Source of the DNA: Ceratodon purpureus
Taxonomy: Eukaryota; Streptophyta; Bryopsida; Pseudoditrichales; Ditrichaceae
Length of the DNA: 64,000 nucleotides
Reading direction: 5' to 3'
NCBI GenBank assembly: GCA_014871385.1
Contig: CM026422.1
Coordinates: 12,760,831-12,824,830 of the forward strand
Part shown: in pieces, positions 32,937-46,786 of the stretch
How the letters are laid out: the number at the start of each line of letters is the position of its first letter
Position numbering within the stretch: position 1 is the stretch's first letter
Notes under the pieces: generated by a model
Database searches by the model: none
Seen by the model: the letters and a program-made list of their open reading frames with translations, nothing else
What the model was told of the DNA's origin: nothing
Translations under genes and position numbers: made by a program

Positions 32937-35900
32937 TTACTGATCATCTTTGGAGATACGATAATAACGCTCTGCATGCTGTCGTTGCCCAATAAGTTGA
33001 GCAAACCTTTCATCATGTGTTATTACGATTAACTGAAAGTTCTCTTGCCCTCGCCGATCCTCCATTATCCTGCAAGAACGAACCTTCGTATGTCATGCAG
33101 AACCATCTGCCACTCGTAATGATGCAACAATATAAAGTCACTCAAATAGATTCCATTGCATTGTGTTCTCAAACATCCTGATTGCTTCGAGCTTGCCAAG
33201 ACTTTTACAGCAGCAAGAAACGTGTTTAGCGGCCATGTCATAAATATACGACATACCTCAAAAGAGCGGTCGCCAAGCTCTCTGCGTTCGGCGTGTCAAG
33301 ATTGGTGGTTGGTTCGTCTAGTGCCAGGATACCACAGTTCAGACAGAATGTCTCTGCCAATGCCAGTCGGATTATAAGAGATGCTAGTACCTGCATCCAG
33401 ATGCAAGTAAGTAGTGCGAATTAGATGACGGAAAATTTACGCGCTTGACACTGTTAATATCAACCTCCAGTGAGAAACAGGTACTTGGAAGTCCAGGAAC
33501 ATCATCAGAATTACTCATCAAAGAGGCCACAATGAGCGCAGTATTGTTTACAGCCACTAACAATCAATCAATCCAAAAAAAACTTAAGTGGCAAAAATGG
33601 GAGAAGTAACAACAGAAAAGAATCTATGTGTGCTACACGAGCTTTCAAAATAGCAGTTTTTATAGCGTTATAACTTCTGGTATTCACCCCCTCAAGAGCG
33701 GCCAAGATCTGATTCTTTGCGATCGCACTTGCTCTCCCATACAATCAAACTGGTAATTTCTGGAATCTTAAAAGAAGCTACGTGCAACATACCCAAAAAA
33801 GTCGGAAATCACAAGACCAAGAATGAGAAATATGAAGTTCAAAAAATACCTTCTGACCGGCACTGCAACGGCCCCGCATGTCCAATTCAGCGTCCCCGCT
33901 CCGCATAACAACCTGAACATTAGATTTCGCCTCTTAATGACTTGAACAATGCAATAGAGAATAATCACTCCAGGGGTTGTTTGAGGTTCAAGTAAAACAG
34001 AATGTAACAAGGTGAAATTACACCTAGTAAGAATCTCTAAATAAAATAAAAAGAATAAATCGACTCAAGTACACTGACCCTATAGCTGTAAGAACGAGTC
34101 CCCACTCCTTCTGCATCTGATCGAATTTCGATAAAGTCAATATCTTGACCACGATATGTCTGTTGCCATAATTCTTTTACAATCTTGTTGATTTCTTCCA
34201 TCTTCATGGAATGGAATCGCAACAATGCCCTGTCACAGACTCAAGCTTAGAAGCATAGAAGGTTTACACCTGCTCAGACCCCATACGGCTAACAGGAGCA
34301 GCAACAAATAAACCATTGTGCCTCACGTAAGCGGCTTCATAGTTCTCCACTAAAATATGTTACAACACGAAGGACGCAATATCCGTATCAACTTTCATTA
34401 CATAATTTATCTTATTCTATACAAGCCAAACTATTATGAGGAATCTGCAACCTTAGTAATATTAACGTACTGAATATGATAAACAATGAAAAATCATTTG
34501 CCGTCTTCTATGAATCATATCCTTGCAATTTATTGATTTCTTCTTAATAACTAATCCATAGAAATTTAGAACATAAAGCGACCAGGTGCTCACTTGTCAA
34601 GGGCATGGTAATACTTATCAAGATCTTTGTTGGCCATCTCAGTTGTCTGCAACCGTTCAACCACACGAACTCAAGAAAACTCGAGAATCCACAAGTCTAA
34701 ACTCAACGAATAAGATTGAACGAAAGTTGCAAAAACAGAAACTGATTGTAATTAGTGGAGGTCAGCTTTTCGAGGTAAGATATCAGACAGTCACTATAAT
34801 ACTTAACAATTTATAACGTCTCTATACTTACCTTGAGTTGGATAAGTTGGGTACTGTAGCGTTTTTCAATATCTTTGTACTGAGGCTGGTTCAGTTCAGC
34901 CTTGTTTTTGCCCACATTGCTCTCATAAACAGCAATAGTTCCTTGGCTTCTATTTTGCTGCGTTATCAGAATTTCTGGTCAATAAACTCTTACTGTTACA
35001 AAGGCTGCTACAAAGACTGAAGGATCAATCAAAGTCCAATAAGATGTATCAATTGAACCAGTCTGAAGTTAACGTTGAAGTCATTGAATAATCAACAAGA
35101 TCAAGATATAAACATATCTGAAAATGGAAGATTGCATAATACAATCAACAATTAATAATAAGAATTAGTAACAGCTTTGCGAGCAAAATGTGTAAATTAA
35201 CAAAATCGCCTAAATGCAGAGTGACACGAAATAGATATGGCTCCAAAAAGTAAGTTCAAAGCGCCCAAAAACAATTTTATAGAGCAAGATCTATAGATAA
35301 CAGAATTATAACAAAATAAAATAACTTTCTTATTTAGATAAATGAAACTTGGAATCAAAAGAAGCATATAAAATTCCGGACGCCTCACAAAACTAACCTC
35401 TGACAGCAGTCTCTGCAAGTCAACATTGGCTCTTTTCAAATCTGCTTCCAGTGTACGCAAGTCACCCTTGCTCGCCAGCTGCTCTTCAAGTTCTTCGATT
35501 GTTCGTGTCATCTCCTCTTCATCTTCAAGTAACTTCCGATACTGAATATTATCATCAATATTACGCTTCAGCTCTGTTTGGCGTCCCAGGTTACCAGCAA
35601 CCTTTGTAAGATCGTCACGAAAGTTTTTCACTTGAAGCTCCTTCTCTGATAATTCAGCTTTTTGACGTTTAATCTGTTCATTAAGCTTCCCAAACTCTTC
35701 CTCTTTTCGTGAGAGAGAAAACCTAGCAACCAGTGTTCACATCAATCAAAGTCAGAACAAAGAGGATGTGGTTGTAATTAATATAATAAGGTAGTCAACC
35801 CAAACGTGATTCTGGTAGATAACCGTAAAGACCTCAGAACAATAATACCGGTAGTTGCACAACAAAATATGCACTCAACCTGCCCTACTCTAAATGCATA

Positions 35901-38900
35901 CTGAAACAGTAATTAGTATGAACTTTAGAAGTACGAAACACGGCAAAAGGAAAGGATTCCTTACTTTTGAAGTTTATCTAACAGGTTCCTGAGCTTGTCA
36001 ACTTCCTGCTTGAACTTGTTAAGATCTTGCAAGCACACGTCTTCCTCCATCGCCTTTGTATTCTTCAAATCAGTGTGTTCTTTCTCAATACGCTCCTTTT
36101 TCTGCTTTGCCGAAGCAAGAGTTTCCTTGCATATCTGCACCTCCCCAAGTAGTTGGCCAAAATTTGAATGTAATTAGAAACAGAGACAAGATTTAAAAAT
36201 ACAGCTCAACAACACGAATTCATCTCATTTGACTCATAATTATCCTACACCATCAAAAAACCTACAGAAAGAGCATGACGCATTACAATTTCAATCTTAC
36301 AGTTGCAAAGGCTTGCTTCACGAATCCAAACAGACAGATTGCAAGGTAAGACTCGAAGCTCTCTTTGACTTTGTTTCCCAATTACTTAGTTTCATAGAGA
36401 AATTCAGAAGCACAAGCGACCAGGAAATGCTTTCCAAGATTTAGTAGCTGTGAAGTAAGTAAATCGAGTAAGTCAACATCAGATTGGAGATCTTCGGAGC
36501 GTAGCCTTCAACCAACTGCAACGTAAAAGCTTTGAGCAGAACATTTATCTTTAAAACAGACTACAAATTTCAGGTCTCATTACAACGAGCTCTAAAGACT
36601 CAGCGAGCCAAATGAGATATAACAGTTTGGATCTTAAAACTATGAGACAGGTAAACTATTTGGATATAATATATTATCCTTGCAATATGAGAAGCATGAA
36701 GTTCCAAAAAGTCAGCGAAAAAACGTGCACTCCAAAACTCATTACCATAAACTCACCTCTATGTCAATATCAATTTGTGCGATCTCATCGACAAGCTTTT
36801 CTTTTTCCTTCTTTTTACGATCAACTTCAGCACACTTGTTCAAAGCATTGGACTTCTCCTCTCGAGCAATACGCATCTTGTGCCCCCAGGTTATCAGATC
36901 GTCTTTCAAATAACCATGCTCTTCCCGCATCTTCTCCACTCGTCTGTAAAGATCATCTCTGCAACATCAAACTGAATGTCACGTCTTTGAAGTCTGAGGC
37001 AAATACAATCTGCCATAAAATGAGTATAGCATCATAGCCTTGAGTGGAATAATGTGCAATTCAAATTAAGATAAACTATTGCATATCTTCCGACATAATA
37101 AATGCATATAAGATTTTAAGAAGGTCCTTAAGTAGTTGTACACTCTATATGGGCAAGGCAAGAGTGCTCAGGTGGATGAAACGAGTATCAAATTAAAGTA
37201 GTACCGCTTCTCTTCCACGCTGCTTATTTCAGCTGCAATTTCTTCCATTGGGCGGGCACCTTGGGCTCTAGTATCTAATTTGTATTCTTGATCTGCCACT
37301 TGCTTCCTCACGCTCTGAATATCTTTAAAGAGTTCTGTGATCCGGTCTGCTGGGACTTGTAGCTTCTCAAGCGCCTCCACTGCTGCCTCAGCGTCCGCAA
37401 GCAACCCCAGCATCTGGAAGAACATGAACAAGAAGGATTCTTCAAATATGGCAAACACAAGATCCACAGAAAACAAACATCTGGATGTCCTCAGTTCTAT
37501 GTGACGTTATCTTTCAATTTGTAGAGCACAGCATGACATTATCAAATAATCGATGCATTGAAAATACTAAGGTGCACTCTTTTGAGGTGCCATGACATGA
37601 CAAGCCAGAGTCATAAAATAGGAAGAACAGGAATGGTATATTTGTACATCCTCATGAGCATCCGTCAGCCTAGCTTTCTCTTGTCTGAGCTCCTCCAAAT
37701 TCTTTTCTGCTGCCGGAATAAGTTCATTGGACAACTTCTGATAATCACCATAAATAGGACGTAATTTGTCTAGCTGTTGCACTTTCACTTCTGCATCTGA
37801 AGCCTTCTCAGCTAACTTCCGCAGTGTATCCGCACTTTGTGAAGCTAACACCCTTTGCTGCAGAATCACATTATGAAAATAGCAGTTTAACTTTCGTAAC
37901 TGGTTGTTCATAATGCATAATTCTCTCTTTTGCTGTGACAAAAACTTGGAGTACTTTGAAATGCAGAAATGAGTTCCGCACACACACTGCGGTAAGCTAA
38001 AAATTTAGCAAGCTAGACAATTTCGCACTTTGTACTAATTCGAATAACAATAAGTCTTACCTTTTTTACGAAGTTGTGTTCTTCTTCAGCACTAAAGGCA
38101 CGGTCACAGCAAGGACAAGCATGGGTTTGCTTAGCCACTCTCTCGAAAGGGTCATATATACGTTTCATACCATCCGACAAATCATGATCACTGTCAGGCA
38201 ACAGACCCCACTGAAATCACGTCACTTGTGAAGAGGTTGTGCTATCCGTAACGTAATGCCACCCAATGGTAGCAGAAAACGGTGAATCGTGATACATCTT
38301 CCTATACACACTCAACTACAGGAACACAACTAGTAGATTTACTTAAATTTCCATGAAAAAAGGAACTTAGTTTTACTAGCATTCTGCAACTTTGTAACGA
38401 GTTGATCCCCCAAACTGCGACTTTTAGGTACTAAAGTTAATAAGACGCTTCCAAAACATATGATTTTCTAGAATAAACAAGAAAAAGAGGGACCGCGATG
38501 TAGAAAGAACTCCAGACCTCTTGAGTTGGTCCCTTTCATCAATGGCCTTCTGGAGTTGTTCTGGAAATTCCGCAACATCCACATTCTGCTTCAAGATAGT
38601 CTCAAGTCTTCCTAATAACATCTTACGTTTTGCTGCGCCGTTCCAACACACAATCCGTTAAAAGCGTCTTATGAAATAAATTCAGAGTGCCACCCACAGG
38701 AAAAGAACAAGAACAAACACATACACAAGCACAACACCCTTTAGAAACTAGTCAGCTAAGAAAGGGCCTACCAACTCTATTGACAAAACCCTATAATGTA
38801 GAAAAGTTCATGCTGAGCTACTTACAATCACGATCACGTTGGTATTTGGAAAGACTCGAACTAGTTTCTTGTATCCTGGAATCAACTTTGACAACCTCTT

Positions 38901-41900
38901 TCTCGGCATTTGAACACTTCTGGGCAGTTTCTGTTGCATTTGCTTTGCTGACACTGATACCAAAAATATGTATCAGACGTTTGCACAAAAGTTGAAATAG
39001 TTTATTGGAGGAGCATACGCAATAGCCAAAATAGATTCTCTGACTGGTGAAACGAATACAACTCCAAAGCGTCCACAAAATTGTAACACAAAATTGTAAG
39101 CTGCCACGTCTATCCTGGTGTAATCAGCAGAACAACGATCTTAACTGCCCAAAAATCCACTATTCTAAGGAAATTTAAATAGGTAGGGTGTACCCCAATG
39201 CAGCTTCTATCTCTCGCTTCAAATCTTTTGACTCAGGTATTGTTCTCAAAACCTTCTTGATTGCCTCTTTTTTCTCTGCTACACTGTTTACGCAAACAAT
39301 TTCACATTGACATGATTGAGAAATTGTGTAGAGGTGATGCTTGTGAACAATCCACCAAAATATAATTCTTAGACACAACTCAAATGATCCATGGCAGGCT
39401 GATCCGGCATTCTATGATATAACGAGATGTATAGCTATCAATCATGTATCTGGCAAGGAGAAAAGAAAAAGAAAGCACGATTGAAAGTGAAGGAGTGTAC
39501 ACTCTCTGAAGAGTATGCTCCTTATCTGCAAGTTCTTCCTGTTTTACCCTCAAACCAGCAAGATCAGCAGACTCGCTGGCTAACATGTCCTTTTCGCGTC
39601 GAAGGTATTTAAGCCGGGTATCAAGGTCAGTTAGACTACGTTTACCCTCCTCTATCCTTGCCTCATACTGGGCATCTTCCTCCTTCGCTTCCAGAGCTTT
39701 ACACTCATCGATCTGCACTCCAGCAGGACGACTTACTGATCGAAACAACCATACAGTTCAAAGTATCCGATAATAGAATTAGTCCGCCCCATCCAAAACG
39801 AAAGAATAGCTTGACATTGAGCATTCAGCAATAGTCCTCTGTACATGGATTAAGAAATATTCACTCCAGGTTTAAAGACACGAGGGCTCTAAAACGTTCT
39901 AAACAATAACCCTCTATACCCAAACAAGGATTCAAACTTACTGCCTTGGCCTCTTGTGCTTCATACCGACGTTTGTCGTTCTCTGAAACTTCAGATCCAG
40001 CAATTTCTTCTTCGAGCTGTGAAATGTCCGCCTCTATAGCGGTCTGAACTCAAATTGCCAATTTCGATTTTTATCAGCACGTTCAGACGTCGTGAGGTTT
40101 ATGAACACGCAATGTCAACAGGAACATCATAATCATGCAATAGATAAGACAGAGTACTAGAGTACCAGTAGACTTGAATTCAGTTAGATACACATATTCC
40201 CTTCTGCAAAGAAGAAACGTACCCTCTTTTCTTGCTTTGCAGTCACTTTATTTTTTGCACCGAGGTACTCTTCACTTGCTTCCTGAACAGCTCTCCACAA
40301 CTTGTCTATCTGTACCCTATTTGCCTCCTACAGACTCCAACATGCCAACATACAGCGAGCTTTACATGCGGTTGCAATTAATGATGCGTACTCCAGGAGA
40401 TGGAAAGTGTTGCATAGGACCATATGAGTTTTCTCAACGACTAACGTACTGATCTGGAACCTGTGTGATCTGATAGGTGTACTGTTGAAAATGCTTTATG
40501 TTCTTAGATAAGTGCTCAGTCAGTAATATTCAGTTTAAACTAGAGGGCGAGAAAACAAACCTAATCTTACAGGATGGAAAAATATCACATGAAAAAGTCT
40601 CCATATAACATGACATGAGCTAACAAGCCCAAGGAACATAAGGTAAACGCAGAAGAAATTACAGTTGTTTGTTCTAGAATCTAATGTCTTGCACTTCCAC
40701 TTCAATAGCTTCACGACACATAGTACTGAGAAATCACAAACATTACGAACGCTGCACCACAGCCTTGCAAGCAGGAAAGTAACCAAGTACTCCATACCTT
40801 GAGCTGATAATAATCCTTGTTCAACTCCTCAAATTGCTGACCAACTCGGTGCACAAGGCGTCGGTCTTCTTCATAAGTCAGACGAGTCCCAACGTTTCCT
40901 AAATTGTGCTCAGCAAACACTTTGCGAATATCGTTCTCCAATTCTGCTTTTGCCTTTTCGTTCCCCTGTGATACACATAATCGCAAGAATCTACTAATTT
41001 AAAGAAAACAGAAAAGAGAAAAACCAACCCAACACGGGCATAAATGCCTACAACACAAAAGCACCATAATGCACCCGTTCGTATCCAGTCCATCCTCTCA
41101 TTACGCCTTAGACACGTCAACGTAGCAGTGCCCAAATAGCAGAACATACCTCTACTTCGGCTTGCAGCTTGCCTTGTAAAGCATAATTCCTACTATGTTG
41201 ATCAGAGAGCTTCTTTACTTCAGCTTCAGCATCTTCAAGATTCCTGTCTAAGGTCATTTGGCTTTGCCTCAGCAAAGCAATTTTGTCATTGAATTCATTT
41301 TGCCAACCTTCGAGTTCCTCGGTCGGTTCTGTCCAAGCAGATTTAATGTTCACTAGAGTCAACATCCACTCTTAAATCGTTCCGATGAAGTAGGTACCCT
41401 ACAAACTCAATAACTTTTGATTTCATGAAGGCTCCCAACTGCCATATTTCGAAATCCAACAATTCTGATACGATAGAGCAAGTAAGCATACACTAATCAC
41501 GATAAAGCTCAAATAGAAGCAAAATTCTGCGAAGATTGAAAATGTTATTTTTCCTTTTACATTGGAACGGCCTAGGGATCTCAATGTCAACAGTTCACAA
41601 GGATGATATTAAATGATCAAATAAGGTACCCGCTCGATTTATCTCGCTTTGATGATAGCTACAACCCAACCTCACAATTATTACAATGACTGGTGCCAAG
41701 AATCTTATTAACAAAAAGCAAACCTTCGATCTGTTCGCCAAGTGCTGCAAACTGTTCATCCTTCTGTTTCTTCAACATCCGTCTTTCCGACTTCTTGATG
41801 GCGATATCGTTCTTCAGCTCCTCATAATCCCTCAAGCCCTCTTCCATAAGACTTATTCTCCTGCGAGAATCAGAAATCGTATTTTCCAAGTCCCGGATTT

Positions 41901-44421
41901 GCTTGCGCAAGAATTCAGACTTCCCCTGATCTTGATCGATGTTCTCTTGAAACTGTACACCTCAAAATGGAAAAAGAAAAGGCCATTTGAGCATTGATCA
42001 TGAAAAAAAAATTAAAGGAGAAATGGAAAATCTCATAAATTAATGAAATTCAATTCAAGGCCTGCTACATAAGTGAGTGACAAACGGTACTAAATATTTC
42101 GGAGATATTTACTACAACTGTTTTTGTTTCCCCTTAACCGGTTCAGGGAACGCTTACTTTATGAGCTGCGTCCTTCAAAGTTCTCAGGTTTTCTAATTTT
42201 AGTTTGTACATCTTTATTCCCTGCGCTTGATCCTTGTGCAGCTTCTTTAAGACCTCCAATGCTTTCGTGTACCTATCAAAACCCAAATTTTAACAGTTGA
42301 TTGTGTTTCAATACCAATACTACCAAAGCCGGTGCAATCCACATGCATTTAGTTTATTTCTCTATACCATGTGAGCAGCAATAAAATAAAATAAAAAATA
42401 TCCCCAAATCCACCGTCACCAGCGACGACCTTCAACAAAGGCAATCAAATGTTATCGTAAGGGCTCGAACTACCTGGTGGCAGAAAAAATATCATCAAAT
42501 TTTCTCTTAAGAACAGCAGGCTCGGCTAAAGGCCAATTTGCTTCGTCTTGGTGCACAAATATCACATTCTCTAAAATCGCTTTCGATACTCCCATAAGAG
42601 CAGGAATCTCCCTATCTATATCAGCGCACTTGTAGCTCAGAGCAACTTTCTGCGCACCCACCATACATCAAAGTTACTTGGAGTCGACATGTCTAGACAA
42701 CTACCAGTATACGTTAATATAGGATACGAATCGAGTCTACTGTACCCATGAAAAGTTATACCAAGCAGTTCTAACTCATTACTGAAACAATCTGAAGTAG
42801 ACCAGTCGAAATTCAAATCAAATTACTGTTTTGTGGTTAAAGAAGACCAGTGGTGGTTCATAGAACGAATACCGCACCTCACCATTATGATCGAGTGTCT
42901 GAATCACACTTTCAATAGCCTTGTACTCCATCTTTGAGGCCTTCTGTGTGAGCTGGAAAGACCGGATACAAACAACATCCTTTCCTGCAGCAGTCTTGAA
43001 CCTCAGCTTTATTTGCCCCTTGGTCTCAGTCTCCCCAGCAACCTGAGCATCCAAACATTTCTGTAAAAATAGCATCCTAAAAAAAACTACATAAATTTAC
43101 CCGAATCAAATAAAATACCTCACATACCAATAAAGCAGGGAGGGTAACACATAACTATCAAAACTTAATTCTACCAATATCACTAGACCAACAAGCCAGA
43201 AAGTTTTGAGTTTCGTGATGCACGTTATTTGCAGTTTGCAAGCTCACGTCCCAAACATTAGTTAAAGAATTCCTGAAAAGAATAAACCATACCTTCGGAT
43301 CGTGAATAAAAGTATGTCCCGACCTTGAATTTGGAGGCAGCTCCCCTGTACAAGCATGCTTCAAGCACTCGATAATTGTCTGAAACCATTCAACACGGTT
43401 GTCAATAGACCCTCCCCAGCTATTCATCAACAGACACGAAATTTTGGTCATAAGATACCCTAACAAGCTGCCACTCAAGCGAGAATACATTCAACATACT
43501 TCATAACAACGTATATGTTCTGTCCACCTCGATTGTCCGTAACCTCGAGATGATCTACAGGCTGCCTATCGAACTAGAACATCCAAAAACACTCCCGATG
43601 GCAATCCACACATTCTGAAAACCTCGATGGTCCAGAGTATCGAGCAACATCCAATCGCACAACCAATAGTACGAGATAGCTCTTACACTCCAAAGAGCAG
43701 TCAATAAACACCACAGCTGCATCCATTCTCCGTCAATACATGAAGCCGATTACCTACAGCTAAACCCTCTTCCAACACTCACTCACAAAAATGCACCTAA
43801 AGCCCTAGATCCATCAGTCCCGAATCATCAGCTGGTTCCACACCTCAGCCAAACTCTTAAACATATCATTAAATTCAGCAAATTGCCACTCAATCACATG
43901 TATTCATCTTGGAATTAGCACCACTGCTGCGCGAAACCCTCCATCAAAAAAAGATGCATCTAAGATCCTAAAATCATCCAGTATGCTCTTAAAAAACTCA
44001 TACCTCGAAAGAGCACTCAACAAACACAACACCTGCATCAATTTCTCAGCCAACTACACAATTCGCAAAAACCCCGCTAAAACCCTAGCCCCATCAGCTC
44101 GGGGTTCAGAACCAAAACCGGATTCCACACACCAGACAAACTCCTCCCTAAACACATCATCACTCAATTAACCCGATCACGACCTACTCACACAAACTAA
44201 ACTCCAAACGAGCTCCTCCAAACCCTGACACGAAATCATTTCTTCCTCACCAAAACCCTAACAAGGCTGGAGCAAGAATTAATTCCGGAGTAACATACCG
44301 TCTTGCCGGCACCATTAGGGCCGACGATGAGCGTGAGCGGGCGGAAGAAGGTGATGACGCGCGTGTTGTCCGGATCGAAGGCCCGGATGCCCTTGATGAG
44401 CATCTTGTCCACCGTACTCAT
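32937..44421 (-). CDS. RAD50: DNA repair ATPase RAD50
   Basis: Complete gene, 26 coding exons, 1305 codons. Exons, high to low: 44421-44299, 43379-43293, 43060-42878, 42649-42474, 42272-42158, 41952-41724, 41328-41150, 40965-40798, 40327-40223, 40043-39942, 39712-39501, 39283-39194, 38953-38826, 38632-38518, 38190-38061, 37857-37648, 37413-37205, 36958-36757, 36134-35965, 35722-35398, 34957-34832, 34646-34594, 34229-34079, 33912-33850, 33390-33257, 33069-32937. All are GT-AG and in frame. Walker A GPNGAGKT 34-41; Q-loop Gln165; long coiled coils broken by the zinc hook CPCC 696-699; signature CSAGQK 1212-1217; Walker [13 protein letters not shown] 1238-1249; H-loop His1280. RAD50 dimerises through the zinc hook and, with MRE11 and NBS1, tethers and processes DNA double-strand breaks and acts at telomeres. 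Exon 11/12 and 14/15 junctions were chosen to keep phase. The stop follows KDDQ directly; CA|GTAAGT there is also a good donor, so a further small exon is possible. Confidence 0.97.
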
Positions 44422-45201
44422 GGTGAACCAAATGCAAAACCACAACAAAACCTCCTCAAAACAACAAACAACCTCCACCTGATATGCTCTCAATTAATTC
44501 CTCCTAATGCTGCTTCAATCGTCAAGCACACGCTCCGCGCTCATGTCCATGGCCATGCCGGAGTCCGAGTCCATGAGATCATTCCAGTCCTTGGCTTCGG
44601 TTTGCGAAATTCTACGAGACGGGTTCCGCCATGCCATGCAAATGAGGAATGCAAACGGAGTGGAATGTGTTCTGTTTGGGCATCGGAGTAGACTCAGTAG
44701 AGCCTGCATCGGATGGAGTCTAAGATTGAGGCACCTAAAACCGTTGAGGTACCTGAAACCGTTGAGGTACGTAGAACCGATTATTTAAGGATTTTAGTCA
44801 CATGTGTGTTTCAGGTTTATAATTTGAAGAGGATTTTTTTATGTGTATGAACATAAGAATGCAAAAATGTTTAGTAATTTTATTTCTAAAATTGAAATAG
44901 TTATGATTATTTGAAGTGAGAAAATGGAGTTCTCCATAGTAGAGATGTAGGTTAGTGTATTTTTAGTTACCGTGATATTAGAATTTGATCATGGTGCTAT
45001 TACCAAAATTTCTTTTATAGTTTTCTTTTAGATAATCATGGTTGATGCCTTCTTCTAAAACTTGTTGAATTTTAAAGCTGAAACTTCTGTAAAATGAATT
45101 TAATGTTTTTTGAAAATGAAGAAGTCTAGTGATTAGTTGTGTGTGGCCGGTTAGATATGGGTGTCTCAACCTTAGTCTAATATATTCTAAATGTTGTTGT
45201 T

Positions 45202-45272
<71 letters not shown>

Positions 45273-46325
45273 CCTTCCCCTTGGAAGAGGCATAGTAGGA
45301 ACACCTAATTTTCAATTCTAAATAGTATTGTAGAAAAAGTCTTCCATCCATCTATCTTTTAGAATTACATCCATTTGCTAAAAAAATGTGTATTTTTATT
45401 TTGTTTTAATGGAGTTAGAGTTTCTTGTAGTATGGTTGCTTATTTTTGAAAGGTTCTTGATGATTTGGATTTTGAATTGGAGTTGGAGACATAGTGGATA
45501 TACTATTCTAAATTAATCGGGCAATGTTTTGATAGGATTCTTCTTCTTTGATTAAATGTACTTTATTTTTGTTTATATTTTCATTAAAAGAATGTTACAT
45601 TCTTGTTTGTTCAAAATATGTTTCACGAAATTTTTTTAATGACCATGTCTTTGAATATTGAATATATATTAATTAGAAGTAAAGTAAAATCATACAATTA
45701 ATTGCTTTGAGAAACAACTTAAAAACATTGAGTTTTTTTCACCATATTACAACCATACTTCCAATGTATTAATAGGTGAAAGCTGGTTATAATAATTCAA
45801 GTACGTGCTTTCATTTTTGTTAAGTTGGTATCAATATATCTTGTTACTGAAACTTATATTAATTGTGTAAGATATGAAAGTATACAATTATTGCAACTCA
45901 CCCTTCTTAAAAACTTATCCAGAATCCTTTAAATTCATCAAAAAATTGTGAATATAAAAAATATAAATGAATATTCTAAACAACAATATTTTTAAAAATT
46001 AATTTATAAAAATATACATATTGGAACTACTTGAAAACTCATCAAGACATTCCAAAGAATTTACCTGTGGTTTGTAGTTTATATTTGATGTAGTCCATGA
46101 ATATCTAGAAGGTACACAATCAATGTTGAAAATAGAAGAATTTTTATTTAAATTAATGAAGGCCTTAGGTGCATTTATGCGTGCCTCAAAGTGTCAGAAC
46201 ACTATAGAACTAGTGATAGAGTTAAATCTTCATATTAGAACTAATGTTTGTTAAACAAAATATACTTGAGTCAATACGTTTTATTTAATTTTTTAATAAC
46301 TTATGCTCGTTCCTTCACCAACTCA
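44422..46325. other. RAD50 upstream region and AT-rich spacer
   Basis: A 93-codon plus-strand frame starts at ATG 44507, only 85 bp from the RAD50 start, and would be divergently transcribed. The minus strand opposite it also holds a short frame that could be a RAD50 upstream ORF. Neither has known homology. Near 44730-44765 the unit ctaaaaccgttgaggtac is tandemly repeated. The rest is AT-rich without features apart from the T run. Confidence 0.35.
45203..45272. repeat. 70-nt poly(T) homopolymer
   Basis: An uninterrupted run of T. On the minus strand it is a poly(A) tract, as left by retroposition, but no element body or target duplication is obvious. Exact length is prone to sequencing error. 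Confidence 0.9.
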
Positions 46326-46726
46326 CATTACGTGCAAAAAGAGGTCAAGAAAAGGCCGTGTAAGCGGCACGTCAGAGAAAAAAACGGGTGCTGCCCGCGT
46401 ACTTTTTGACATGGCATGTGATGTGCCACTGTGGTGCCAGCAACCGCCACGAGGGCTCGAACCAATGACCTCCGAGCGGGGCGTGTGGAGGGCTCAATCT
46501 ACAATGTCGGGCTGACACCATCTGTCCACTTGGGATCAAACCCCGAGACAAGTCATTCATGTCTCTAGAATTATTCCTCGGAGGATTGTTCACAGTGCGC
46601 CACGCAGTTCTGTGCGGGCAGCAACTCTGGCACCCGCTGCCAGCGACAGTGCGGGGGGCAGCAGGGGGTTCACCTAGAAAGGGCAGGCTTACATGGCCTT
46701 TTCATGACCCCATTTTGCACGTAATG
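46326..46726. mobile_element. GC-rich terminal-inverted-repeat element, 401 bp
   Basis: The left end 46326-46364 begins CATTACGTGCAAAAAGAGGT. The right end 46688-46726 is its inverse with 35 of 39 positions identical, beginning CATTACGTGCAAAATGGGGT when read inward. The interior is strikingly GC-rich for this region. On the minus strand it carries GGTTCGAGCCC (46450-46460) and GGTTTGATCCC (46530-46540), both resembling polymerase III B boxes. No clear target duplication and no transposase. Confidence 0.75.
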
Positions 46727-46786
46727 CATAGATTGATTATCTTTGGTGGCCTCTTCTTGAATATTGGTAAATCTCTTCGAATTTGC

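Noticed and set aside
44978..45304. Frame with a long lysine run
   Set aside because: Translation of the 70-nt poly(T) homopolymer.
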